A DNA stretch of 64,000 nt from Paenibacillus ihuae (GTDB lineage Bacteria > Bacillota > Bacilli > Paenibacillales > Paenibacillaceae): contig NZ_LN831198.1 in NCBI RefSeq assembly GCF_001368795.1, positions 515,233-579,232 of the forward strand, read 5' to 3'. The notes beneath the pieces were generated by a model, which had not been told where the DNA came from, did no database searches, and worked only from the letters and a program-made list of their open reading frames with translations. How positions within the stretch are numbered: the stretch's first letter is position 1; each line of letters starts with the position of its first letter. The position numbers were made by a program, and so were the translations under genes. Positions 28,113 through 36,752 of this stretch are shown piece by piece.

Positions 28113-29042
28113 ATGAATTCACTCATCCATCTTGAGAAGAAACTTCTCTCACTAAGCAATCAGCTTAAAAGTTTAAGTCAAGAGCTGGAGAAGGAGCGGA
28201 ATCTGTCAGCGAAAGACCAGGAATCCGGATATGACCGCATCCAAATGCTGGCCAGAAAATATCCGATTAAAAATGTAAAGTTGCGAACGGCACACGAGTC
28301 GACAAAGAAGGCATATTTCGGCTTACTTACTCTCTTATCTACTGCAGCACAGCAAGATCTTACAGAGGATCAGAGGTTATTCTTGCAGCGGATTGCTGCA
28401 GGGGCTGGCTATAGTCTGGATTTCGAAGAATGGATAAAAGCTAGAAAGACGATTGAAGAAGAATTGGAAGATGGAAACAGAATTCCATTGGAAGAGAATA
28501 CATATTCACTGCTACTAGATGGCCTGTTATTAATCAATCTTACAGGGGCTGCTACGATGGAAGAGTGGCGAATGCTTGCGGAGCTCTCGATTGTGCTGAA
28601 CTTTGCACAGGAAGATCTCGAAATGCTCGCCCAATTGGCCAGAAGCATCATCCATCAGAATGAGGAGGAGTTCAACTCAGTTGTAGTAACGGATTCTGTG
28701 AAGTGGAGGGGGATGTTTACTCACCATATTCCTGCTGCCTGGTTGAAGAATAACAGGATTTATTGCGGCAGTTACGAGGAGATTATTGATAATGAGGAAC
28801 TTCAGAGTTTAATTTCCAAGATGTTAAGAATACACGATCAATTAGAAGTTGAGTATAAATTGAAGGAGGATTCAATCGTTAAAAAAGATGATGTAATTGT
28901 AAAATACATAAAAAATGATGAAGAAAATAGTATATTATCTCCCAGAAGCGGGCGTGTCTTTTATAAAGAATTAAAGAAAAATATAACCAATAGCCAAAAA
29001 ATGGTGACTACCAGTGTTTTTATTGGCAGCTGTTTTGAGTAG
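28113..29042 (+). CDS. TerB-like helical protein with lipoyl-like C-terminal domain
   Basis: The 309 aa protein has an N-terminal coiled coil, then two TerB-like helical units (about 65-100 and 125-185; for example LLTLLSTAAQQDLTEDQ and LEMLAQLARSIIHQN). The C-terminus (about 255-305, IVKKDDVIVKYI then ILSPRSGRVFYKEL) reads like a biotinyl/lipoyl-type sandwich hybrid, without the modified lysine motif. It is homologous to the protein at 35504-36736 on the other strand (compare LALLSQSIIEQN there). AAGGAG is 15 bases upstream, rather far, but an in-frame stop just upstream excludes an earlier start. It is the first gene of the dynamin operon. Confidence 0.6.
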   Translation: MNSLIHLEKKLLSLSNQLKSLSQELEKERNLSAKDQESGYDRIQMLARKYPIKNVKLRTAHESTKKAYFGLLTLLSTAAQQDLTEDQRLFLQRIAAGAGYSLDFEEWIKARKTIEEELEDGNRIPLEENTYSLLLDGLLLINLTGAATMEEWRMLAELSIVLNFAQEDLEMLAQLARSIIHQNEEEFNSVVVTDSVKWRGMFTHHIPAAWLKNNRIYCGSYEEIIDNEELQSLISKMLRIHDQLEVEYKLKEDSIVKKDDVIVKYIKNDEENSILSPRSGRVFYKELKKNITNSQKMVTTSVFIGSCFE

Positions 29043-29104
29043 GTAGACATACCGAAGACCTAACAATCAGACTTTTGAAAGCAGACTACAAAAGGAGACA
29101 CATA

Positions 29105-31279
29105 ATGAGCTCTAGTACCCATACAATAGAAACAACAGAGGATTATGCCGAATTTGCTGGTGCGGTTGAAACTGTTGCAAGGAATCTTTCGGCCGTTGCC
29201 GCTGAGCATGACCTAGGGTTGGTTACCCGGTTAGGGCAGAATTTTATTCTGAAGACTACTGATTTTTACAGAGAAAACCGAAAACTGAATATCGGAGTCA
29301 TTGGCCAGGTTAAAGCTGGTAAGTCATCTTTTTTAAACTCTTTGCTCTTTCAAGGCGCTGAGGTGCTACCCAAGGCTTCAACCCCCAAGACGGCTACACT
29401 GACCAAAATGGAATATGCCGAGCAGAACAGAATTCATGTTGAATATTACACACCGGAGGAGTGGGAGGTGCTTGAGGATAATGCCGCTGTCGATTCAGAG
29501 GAGGATATTTATCATTCGGCGCGTGAAATCGTAGGTATGGTAGAGCATTCCGGAATTGAACCGCTTCATTATCTGGAGAAGGGGACGGAAGATGAGTTGT
29601 TCGACAGCTATGAGCATCTGATCGCCCATCTTAATGATTATGTAGGCGAGGACGGCCGCTTCACTCCGCTGGTTAAAGCCGTCACCCTGTTTCTGAATAA
29701 AGAAGAATTCAAGGGGATTTCTATTGTGGATACCCCGGGACTGAACGATCCGATTGCTTCACGGACGGTTCGCACCAAAGAATTCATGGAGGTATGCGAT
29801 GTTGTCTTCTTCCTCAGCCAGACAGGCAGCTTCCTGGATAAAAGTGACTGGGCCCTCTTATCTACCCAGCTTCCGCAGAAGGGGGTTAAGAAGCTGGTAC
29901 TTGTGGCCAGCAAGTTCGACAGCGGCATCCGCGATGTGCTGCGGCATAAGGATGAGGATGATATTTTTGGCGGCTGGGAGGACGACAACAGCGCGGATAC
30001 GATTGCCGGAGCGTATGCAATTATCTCACGGAAGCTGAACCGGCGTGCGCGGGAGAAGGTAGCAGAATTTACAGAGGATCTGAGAAGGCGTAACAGCCCG
30101 GAGCCGCTCATTCAAGTGATCGGGGAGTGCGGGAAGCCGGTCCTCATCTCGGCGATCGCCTATAATATGTCGCTTAAGCAGCCGGCGGAATACAACATGG
30201 AGGAACAGAACATCTGCCGCGGGCTGCAGGAGTTCTCTAAGGAGCTGGCTGCCGACCTTAAGCTGCTGAGCAATATGAGTACCATTCAGGAAATCTATGC
30301 GGTGGTGGTGGAGGAGAAGACGGAGATCCTGCGGCAAAAGGCGAAAGGCTTCGTGCCCACGGCATTGGAGGAGCTCAAACAGCTGCTGGGAGGCTTCCGG
30401 GAAAAAGCGGAAAAGCAGCTCGCGCTCTTGTCCGGCAGTGATCGCGAACGGCTGCTGGAGCAAAAGCGGGGGATGGAGAATCAGATTTCTTCTATCCATG
30501 CTGATGTGGTGACGGTCTTCGGTGAACTGAATGCCCGGCTGGAGGCTGAGAAGTCAGAGGCCGTGCGCGATTTACGGAAGGCGAGCAGCGAGCACTCCAG
30601 ATTGTCGGAGCGGACAGGCACGGAGGTCAAGACCGGCTCCCGGACGTATTCCACTTCCAAATGGTACAAGCCGAAATCATGGGGAACCTCCCGTACTGAA
30701 CATTACAGCTATGAGGTTGTCTATTCCTATCTGGATGTGGCGGATGCCCTTGATAATCTGCGCTCCTACTCGATAGAAGCCATGAATCAGATCGAGGAGA
30801 TGTTTAGTGAGAGTATTCAGCTGAAGGAGATGAAGCGGAAGCTGTTGACCGTTGTGGTTAATAATTTCGATATGGGTAGTGAGAAATATGACCCGGCCTT
30901 CTTCCGGCTGCTGGTAGAGGAGAAGATTAACGGGATTGAGTTCCCGGTCATCAAGCTGGATATTACGGAAGCGACGAACCGCTTTGTGTCCAAGTTCAGC
31001 GGTGAGATTACCTCGGCATCCGAGAAGACGAATATGCAGAATGCCATGCTGAGTGCCGTTAACGCACTGTTCGAGACGATGAGCACTCAGCTGAGTGAGC
31101 GGGTGAAAGTGTTCAAAGCGGACATGAACGAAATTGCCGGACAGCTGAGTGTGTCCCTGCTGGCCAGCGTGCAGGCTGAATTCGACGAGTTGCTGCAGAA
31201 ATATGAGAACCGTCAGCAAGAGATTGAGAAGTACAGAGAGTATATTTACATGCTGTCAGATGAACTTAAGAGACTATAA
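29105..31279 (+). CDS. Dynamin-like GTPase (soluble type)
   Basis: The 724 aa protein has G1 GQVKAGKSSFLNSL (about residue 70), G3 IVDTPGLNDP (about 210) and G4 VASKFDSG, as in bacterial dynamin-like proteins. Long coiled-coil stretches follow (about 420-500 and C-terminal). No clear membrane span is present, unlike the dynamin at 38281-39906. AAAAGGAG precedes the ATG at 29105, which is preferred over an upstream TTG at 29075. Bacterial dynamins remodel membranes, and some act in phage defence. The operon links it to a TerB-like protein and a HerA-type ATPase. Confidence 0.82.
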   Translation: MSSSTHTIETTEDYAEFAGAVETVARNLSAVAAEHDLGLVTRLGQNFILKTTDFYRENRKLNIGVIGQVKAGKSSFLNSLLFQGAEVLPKASTPKTATLTKMEYAEQNRIHVEYYTPEEWEVLEDNAAVDSEEDIYHSAREIVGMVEHSGIEPLHYLEKGTEDELFDSYEHLIAHLNDYVGEDGRFTPLVKAVTLFLNKEEFKGISIVDTPGLNDPIASRTVRTKEFMEVCDVVFFLSQTGSFLDKSDWALLSTQLPQKGVKKLVLVASKFDSGIRDVLRHKDEDDIFGGWEDDNSADTIAGAYAIISRKLNRRAREKVAEFTEDLRRRNSPEPLIQVIGECGKPVLISAIAYNMSLKQPAEYNMEEQNICRGLQEFSKELAADLKLLSNMSTIQEIYAVVVEEKTEILRQKAKGFVPTALEELKQLLGGFREKAEKQLALLSGSDRERLLEQKRGMENQISSIHADVVTVFGELNARLEAEKSEAVRDLRKASSEHSRLSERTGTEVKTGSRTYSTSKWYKPKSWGTSRTEHYSYEVVYSYLDVADALDNLRSYSIEAMNQIEEMFSESIQLKEMKRKLLTVVVNNFDMGSEKYDPAFFRLLVEEKINGIEFPVIKLDITEATNRFVSKFSGEITSASEKTNMQNAMLSAVNALFETMSTQLSERVKVFKADMNEIAGQLSVSLLASVQAEFDELLQKYENRQQEIEKYREYIYMLSDELKRL

Positions 31280-31295
31280 GGCCGGGGGAATGAAG

Positions 31296-34200
31296 ATGGC
31301 AACAAGCATAGAGAAGCAGCGGCGGGATCATGAATATCAGCTGGAGACAGCGGTTGAAGCTGCCGGCCGGATTATTACCAAAAGCTATCTGGATCAGCTG
31401 GAGCAGTATGCCATTATCGAGCCCTCCGAAGAAGAAATTGATATAGATATTGCCGAATGCGGCCAGTTCTATCAGCTGACCAAGCTGGTCTACAATAAGG
31501 ATGAGCATTTCCTGGATAAGCTGACGACGATTGCTAACGTAGCCCATTCTATCAATGGAAGTATCGCTTCGATCATCAAGAGTGACGGGCAGTCAGTGAA
31601 TTATTACCTCGGCGTCATCTCCAAGAATGACCGCGGCCGGAATGAGAACAGCCTGCTTAGACGGCAGGCGGCATCCAAGGCGTTTCAGGGAGCGATTCAG
31701 GGTAATCTGATCGGGTCCGATGTGCTGACACTGGACAAGGATGAGGTTATGGAGCTGCAGCAGAATATTTTCTCCCGGAGCGCTCAGGCGGTATCCTCCG
31801 TGTCAGGAGTCGTCGCACTGCGGGACGGCGATATGAAAGGTATGCCAGCGTATGTGCAGGGGATTGAGAACATGGTCGATTCCTTGCGCGGCCAGGCCTA
31901 TACGATTGTGCTCATCGCCGATCCGCTTCGTAGCAGTGAGCTGAAGGCAGTTAAGCAAGGATATGAACTGCTGCATACCGAGCTGTCCGCCTACTGGCGC
32001 AGCTCACTGACCCTGAACGAAAGTGACAGCACCTCGTTATCCCAGGCGGCTTCAGAAGGCGTATCCAGCGGGATTACCAAGGGTATTGCTTTAACCCAGG
32101 GCAAGAATACATCTAAAGGGTATTCTCTTGGCGGGCATGCTGGTGTGAACCTTGGAATACCCAACACAGGTATTGGTATAAATCTGGGCGGAAGCTTTGG
32201 CAAATTCAGCTCCACCGGAGAATCCTCCGGGGAGACGACGAGCCAGAGCGAGATGGAGAATATTACCCGCAGCACTAGCAGTACCTCCGGTATCACGCGC
32301 AGCGGGGGGAAGAGCCTGCAGCTTCATTACGAGAACAGAAGCACCAAGGCACTGCTGGACAAAATCGACAGTCAGCTTGAGCGTCTGGATGTATGTGAGA
32401 GCTTCGGCGCCTTCAATTGCGCGGCCTATGTCATTGCGGATGACCGCAACGCCGCCATGACGGTCTCCAGCAACTATAATGCACTGATGCGCGGGGAAGC
32501 ATCCTCCATCCAGGCTTCATTCATTAACACCTGGCACAAACAAGCTGATGTAAAGCGGCTGCTGGCCTATTTGAATTCCTTTGTACATCCGCGTTTCACC
32601 GGGCAGGGGCATGGAGTATCGGAAGAGGCGCTGCAGGTGACGCCAGCATCGATTCTGAATGGGAACGAGATTGCCATTCAGATCGGCTTGCCGAAGAAGT
32701 CGGTTGCCGGCATCTCTGTAATTCCCATGGCGCCATTCGGCCGTAATGTACGTACAGCCAAAGGGGGAAGGGTGCTGCAGCTTGGCAGTCTCTATCATAT
32801 GGGCAAGCCGGATGGCTCACCGGTCATACTGGATGTTCAGAGTCTGGCTGCACATACCTTCATTACCGGATCAACCGGTTCGGGTAAATCGAATACGATC
32901 TACCAGTTATTAACCAAGCTTGAAGAGCAGAGGGTATCCTTTCTGGTCATTGAGCCGGCCAAAGGGGAGTACAAGCATGTCTTCGGCAGCCGGCCGGATG
33001 TGAATGTATTCGGCACGAATGCGCAGGCTGCCCCGCTGCTGCGGCTGAACCCGTTTGTCTTCCCGTCAGGCATTCATGTTTTGGAGCATATTGACCGCCT
33101 GATTGAGATCATGAATGTGTGCTGGCCGATGTATGCGGCTATGCCTGCTGTACTTAAAGAAGCCGTTGAGGATGCATACATAGAAAGCGGCTGGGATCTG
33201 GAGAGCTCGGAGAACCGCTATAACAATGGCTTTTATCCGACCTTTATCGATGTCATGGGCTCTTTGAAGCGGGTGATTGAGCAGACGGCTTACGCGGACG
33301 AGGTGAAGAGCAACTATAAAGGCTCCCTGCTTACCCGAGTCAAATCATTGACCAATGGGCTGAACGGGCAGATTCTCTGCAATGGAGAGCTGGATAACGG
33401 GCTGCTGTTTGATCAGAATACCATTATTGATCTGAGCAGAGTCGGCTCTGCCGAGACCCGGTCACTGATTATGGGGATGCTGGTCATGCGTCTGCAGGAG
33501 CACAGGATGCATCAGGGCGGTATGAATGTACCGCTTAAGCATGTTACAGTCCTGGAAGAAGCCCATCATCTGCTGAAAAGAACTTCCGGCGAGCAATCGA
33601 TGGAAGGCGCCAATCTGCAGGGGAAATCCGTCGAGATGCTGGCAAATGCCATTGCCGAAATGCGGACACTCGGTGAAGGGTTTATTATCGCCGATCAGTC
33701 ACCGGGACTGCTGGATGCAGCCGCCATTCGTAATACGAATACCAAAATTATACTGCAGACACCTGACATGAATGACCGGCAGCTTGTCGGCAGAGCAGCC
33801 AATCTGAATGACGAGCAGATCTTGGAGCTGGCCAAGCTTTCTACTGGGGTTGCTGCAATCTACCAGAACAATTGGCTGGAGCCGGTCTTATGCACTCTGG
33901 AGCCGTTCGCAGCTGCGGAAGAAGTATACAGCTTTGTTCCTGAAGTGCAGAGCAGCATCATGGGGGCGCGCTATACCCGGGAGCTGCTGAAGCTGCTGCT
34001 GGGTAAGCTTTTGCCGGAGTACCCGGAGCTGGATCTGGAATACCTGGAAGCGGGCCTCTCCCGCTCCAGGCTGTCAACGAAGTCCAAGATTATGCTGCAT
34101 CAGCTGATCGGCGAATATAAAGATGCTCAGCAGCTGCAGCTGTGGAACAGCGAAGGATTTGCACAGCTGGCTGGTCTCGTCAGTGATCTGATGGACGGAG

Positions 34201-34418
34201 AATCTATCATGGAGCAGACCCGCTTGGCCGGAGTAGAAGTGGAGCGGCTGAACGGACATCTGAACGCGGTGATTAGCCGCAGGATCGGTCCGGTCGATGA
34301 ACCTTTAGCTCATGTCATCAGCCATTGTTTGATGAAGCATCAGTCGGCGAGAGATAATGAAGGACTCAAATTATATTATATGTGGGAACATATGACTCGG
34401 GAGAGTATACGGGGGTAG
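31296..34418 (+). CDS. HerA/FtsK-superfamily ATPase (DUF87-like) with Gly/Ser-rich insert
   Basis: The 1040 aa protein has Walker A ITGSTGSGKSNTIYQ (about residue 525), Walker B VTVLEEAHHLLKR (about 750) and the HerA-like IADQSPGLLD. HerA ATPases are hexameric pumps for DNA or protein. Residues about 250-335 form a striking Gly/Ser/Thr-rich stretch (GGHAGVNLGIPNTGIGINLG, then SSTSGITRSGG) placed before the ATPase core. The ATG at 31296 has GGGGGAA upstream; 31290 is an alternative. It lies 16 bases after the dynamin gene. The partner nuclease may be the LHH protein downstream, since HerA proteins often work with nucleases. Confidence 0.75.
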   Translation: MATSIEKQRRDHEYQLETAVEAAGRIITKSYLDQLEQYAIIEPSEEEIDIDIAECGQFYQLTKLVYNKDEHFLDKLTTIANVAHSINGSIASIIKSDGQSVNYYLGVISKNDRGRNENSLLRRQAASKAFQGAIQGNLIGSDVLTLDKDEVMELQQNIFSRSAQAVSSVSGVVALRDGDMKGMPAYVQGIENMVDSLRGQAYTIVLIADPLRSSELKAVKQGYELLHTELSAYWRSSLTLNESDSTSLSQAASEGVSSGITKGIALTQGKNTSKGYSLGGHAGVNLGIPNTGIGINLGGSFGKFSSTGESSGETTSQSEMENITRSTSSTSGITRSGGKSLQLHYENRSTKALLDKIDSQLERLDVCESFGAFNCAAYVIADDRNAAMTVSSNYNALMRGEASSIQASFINTWHKQADVKRLLAYLNSFVHPRFTGQGHGVSEEALQVTPASILNGNEIAIQIGLPKKSVAGISVIPMAPFGRNVRTAKGGRVLQLGSLYHMGKPDGSPVILDVQSLAAHTFITGSTGSGKSNTIYQLLTKLEEQRVSFLVIEPAKGEYKHVFGSRPDVNVFGTNAQAAPLLRLNPFVFPSGIHVLEHIDRLIEIMNVCWPMYAAMPAVLKEAVEDAYIESGWDLESSENRYNNGFYPTFIDVMGSLKRVIEQTAYADEVKSNYKGSLLTRVKSLTNGLNGQILCNGELDNGLLFDQNTIIDLSRVGSAETRSLIMGMLVMRLQEHRMHQGGMNVPLKHVTVLEEAHHLLKRTSGEQSMEGANLQGKSVEMLANAIAEMRTLGEGFIIADQSPGLLDAAAIRNTNTKIILQTPDMNDRQLVGRAANLNDEQILELAKLSTGVAAIYQNNWLEPVLCTLEPFAAAEEVYSFVPEVQSSIMGARYTRELLKLLLGKLLPEYPELDLEYLEAGLSRSRLSTKSKIMLHQLIGEYKDAQQLQLWNSEGFAQLAGLVSDLMDGESIMEQTRLAGVEVERLNGHLNAVISRRIGPVDEPLAHVISHCLMKHQSARDNEGLKLYYMWEHMTRESIRG

Positions 34419-34422
34419 GCAA

Positions 34423-35040
34423 ATGGGGATGGAGAATCTGTCGCTGGGCAGTAAAGAGGCTGCTGAAGTGAAGCGGCCGGGAGCGGGCACGGATATTGAT
34501 GTACGGTTAATTGATGTAGAGAAGCTGGACAGACCTCTCTATGAGTCGGAGCGTAATCAGGATAGTGAGGCTCCGCACGAGGTTATAGAACCGGCTCCAC
34601 GGCCGGAATGGACAGAGGAAGAGAAGCGGCAATGCCAGCTTGAAACAGGCTGGCCGGGTACTATTATTGACTCGGTAAGTTCCACTGAGGAGTCTAAGAT
34701 TTACATCGATGCAGGCCTGAAGGTGAGTGAAATCGGAGGCAAGCCTTGCCTAGAGCGGAACGATATTGATGGAGGCCAGAAGGATGCTATGGGCCGGACG
34801 AATAAGGAACGGATGGCCCTTGGGCTGGCACCGGTAACGCCGGACGGCAAGACAGTCGAGCTGCATCATATCGGCCAGAAGGCCGATTCCCCACTAGCCG
34901 AATTGACCATGGAGCAGCATAGGGGCAAAGGCAATGATACGATTCTGCATGACAAGAAGATTGAGAGTGCAATTGACCGTATTGCCTTTAATGCAGAGAA
35001 AGCGGAGCACTGGAAAAGACGGGCAGAAGCATATAATTGA
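34423..35040 (+). CDS. LHH-family (HNH/Endo VII fold) nuclease
   Basis: The 205 aa protein ends with TVELHHIGQKADSPLAELT (about residues 145-165), then HRGKGND and ILHDKKIESAIDR. This is the LHH signature of the HNH/Endo VII nucleases known as toxin tips in polymorphic toxins. No signal peptide, WXG100/LXG domain or repeats are present, so the usual delivery module is missing. It starts four bases after the HerA stop, and its stop overlaps the region of the ribosome binding site of the immunity gene. Confidence 0.8.
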   Translation: MGMENLSLGSKEAAEVKRPGAGTDIDVRLIDVEKLDRPLYESERNQDSEAPHEVIEPAPRPEWTEEEKRQCQLETGWPGTIIDSVSSTEESKIYIDAGLKVSEIGGKPCLERNDIDGGQKDAMGRTNKERMALGLAPVTPDGKTVELHHIGQKADSPLAELTMEQHRGKGNDTILHDKKIESAIDRIAFNAEKAEHWKRRAEAYN

Positions 35041-35051
35041 GGAGGAGAACA

Positions 35052-35447
35052 ATGAAGACTGTAATTGAGCAAATTGAACAGCAGTTCCGTCTGTTCCATG
35101 CGGCAGGCTGCTCAGTAGAGCAGGTAATGGAAGCGGAGGAGCAGTTGGGCCTGCGGTTCGCAGACGAATACCGGAATTATGTACTGAATTATGGCGCAAT
35201 CTCATTTGGCTCCCATGAGTTTACGGGATTGAACGTAGATTCGTATATTAACGTTACAGATGTGACCCGGCAGGAGCGCGAACTTAGAGATAAACTGCCG
35301 GCTGATTGTTATGTTGTGCAGCAGCTTGGCATTGAAGGGCTGGTTATCCTGCAACATCAGAGCGGCGCCGTGTCTCAGCTGGACGAATCCGGTAACTGCT
35401 CGCGGATTGCCGATAGCTTCAGCGGATATCTTGGAACATTGTTGTAG
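35052..35447 (+). CDS. SUKH (SMI1/KNR4) family immunity protein
   Basis: The 131 aa protein is predicted to neutralise the adjacent LHH nuclease. The N-terminal block VMEAEEQLGLRFADEYRNY followed by NYGAISFGSHEFTGL is the characteristic SUKH opening. A strong GAGGAGGAG precedes the ATG at 35052. The toxin-then-immunity gene order is typical. Confidence 0.82.
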   Translation: MKTVIEQIEQQFRLFHAAGCSVEQVMEAEEQLGLRFADEYRNYVLNYGAISFGSHEFTGLNVDSYINVTDVTRQERELRDKLPADCYVVQQLGIEGLVILQHQSGAVSQLDESGNCSRIADSFSGYLGTLL

Positions 35448-35460
35448 ATTGAAGCAGCAC

Positions 35461-35490
35461 AGGGGCTCCCTCGCGGGAGCCCCTTCATTA
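35461..35490. terminator. Bidirectional hairpin between convergent operons
   Basis: AGGGGCTCCC and GGGAGCCCCT pair around a short loop between two converging genes. It has only a short T-rich tail on the plus side. Confidence 0.7.
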
Positions 35491-35503
35491 ATATTCTATA
35501 CAG

Positions 35504-36736
35504 TTAAGAGAAATTTGCGCTGCTGATGATTTCGTTTTTCTTATTAATAGAAGAGGTTGTGAATAATGTTCTACGGGAATTATCAGGATCACGCTCGTAG
35601 TTGCTGTGATAATTCCAACAGTTCATAAACTTGGAGTTGCTGACTGTACTGGTGCAGTTGGAAATTATCGCGGAGGCATAGTAGGGTTTGGTGTTTCTTC
35701 CCCCGCATTCTTTAAAGGAACATTGATTGATAAGTAGCTCTTGGATTTTTGAAGGCTGCTGTGACCATATTACACAACCTAGATTGTCCCAATCGCCTGA
35801 ATCTTTAGTGTGTGGATACATACATTGATTGAATTCACAAGAAATAATCTTGGTAGTGGTAACATCTTTAAGAATAAGTGTTCTTGCCTTGAAATCACGG
35901 AACAAACAATTCACTAACATGATTTCTTCGCAATAGTTGAACTGAATGGAGTTGGTAGAACCGATGAATTCACAATTAACCAATTCTACTTTTTCGCAGG
36001 CTTCAAATATTAATTGAAAATCTGCTGTATTTATGATCATGTTCTCAAGGTGGATATTGTTCTTGCTCATTAACATGCTTGTCAGTCCTAAATAATTCCC
36101 CTCTTGTTGCTCAAAATTGTAAAGGGTCCGTTTCTGATAAACCATAGAGAATAGATCATCCCCTGTAGTGATGAATACTTGCACATATTCTTTCGTGTAG
36201 TAATAGAACATATTGGAAGATATGCTGACTGGTCTTATTTCCTCAGCAGCAATGTATTTATCGTGATTCTGCTCGATGATGCTTTGCGATAACAAGGCTA
36301 AATACTTGATTTCTGCAGCGCTAATCTGCAACTGTTCGCTGAGTTCGGCAATAAATTGTAGCTGTTGGCTAGTATCCTGGCTGCCTATCGCTGTTATGAC
36401 AAGACTATCAACCACATAAGCAAACTTAAGCTCCTCCGTTCTGAAGCCTTCAATGAAATCGTCCAGAAAGTCCTTATCAGCTTCAGTTGCCCGGCGTATG
36501 TATTCCTGCATACTGGTATCTTTTGTTACTCCCAGAATAACTCTCTGAAGCAGGAATAGCTGAGAATCATTCATCCCGTCACTGTAGTGGGCTACTAGGC
36601 AGAGCATTTTCAGATATAAATCGCGGTAGTACTCTTCCTGTGAAGCTAAAGGATGGTCCATGATCGCATAAAGCTTAGCTTTGTTGTCATTCATAGCTTC
36701 CCGGAGCAGATTTACCTTTTCCTTGTAGATTTGCAC
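35504..36736 (-). CDS. TerB-like helical protein with C-terminal beta-helix
   Basis: The 410 aa protein starts with GTG at 36736 behind AGGAGG, 9 bases away. Residues about 20-150 form two TerB-like helical units (LYLKMLCLVAHYSDGMNDSQ and IKYLALLSQSIIEQN) homologous to the protein at 28113. Residues about 190-400 show short repeats of the type xxLVNCxF and xxIISCEF, as in a right-handed beta-helix or pentapeptide-like solenoid. This could be a sensor or a protein/DNA-mimicking surface; the role is unknown. It lies 16 bases after the second dynamin gene. Confidence 0.6.
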   Translation of the reverse strand: MQIYKEKVNLLREAMNDNKAKLYAIMDHPLASQEEYYRDLYLKMLCLVAHYSDGMNDSQLFLLQRVILGVTKDTSMQEYIRRATEADKDFLDDFIEGFRTEELKFAYVVDSLVITAIGSQDTSQQLQFIAELSEQLQISAAEIKYLALLSQSIIEQNHDKYIAAEEIRPVSISSNMFYYYTKEYVQVFITTGDDLFSMVYQKRTLYNFEQQEGNYLGLTSMLMSKNNIHLENMIINTADFQLIFEACEKVELVNCEFIGSTNSIQFNYCEEIMLVNCLFRDFKARTLILKDVTTTKIISCEFNQCMYPHTKDSGDWDNLGCVIWSQQPSKIQELLINQCSFKECGGRNTKPYYASAIISNCTSTVSNSKFMNCWNYHSNYERDPDNSRRTLFTTSSINKKNEIISSANFS

Positions 36737-36752
36737 GGTGCAGTTCCTCCTG

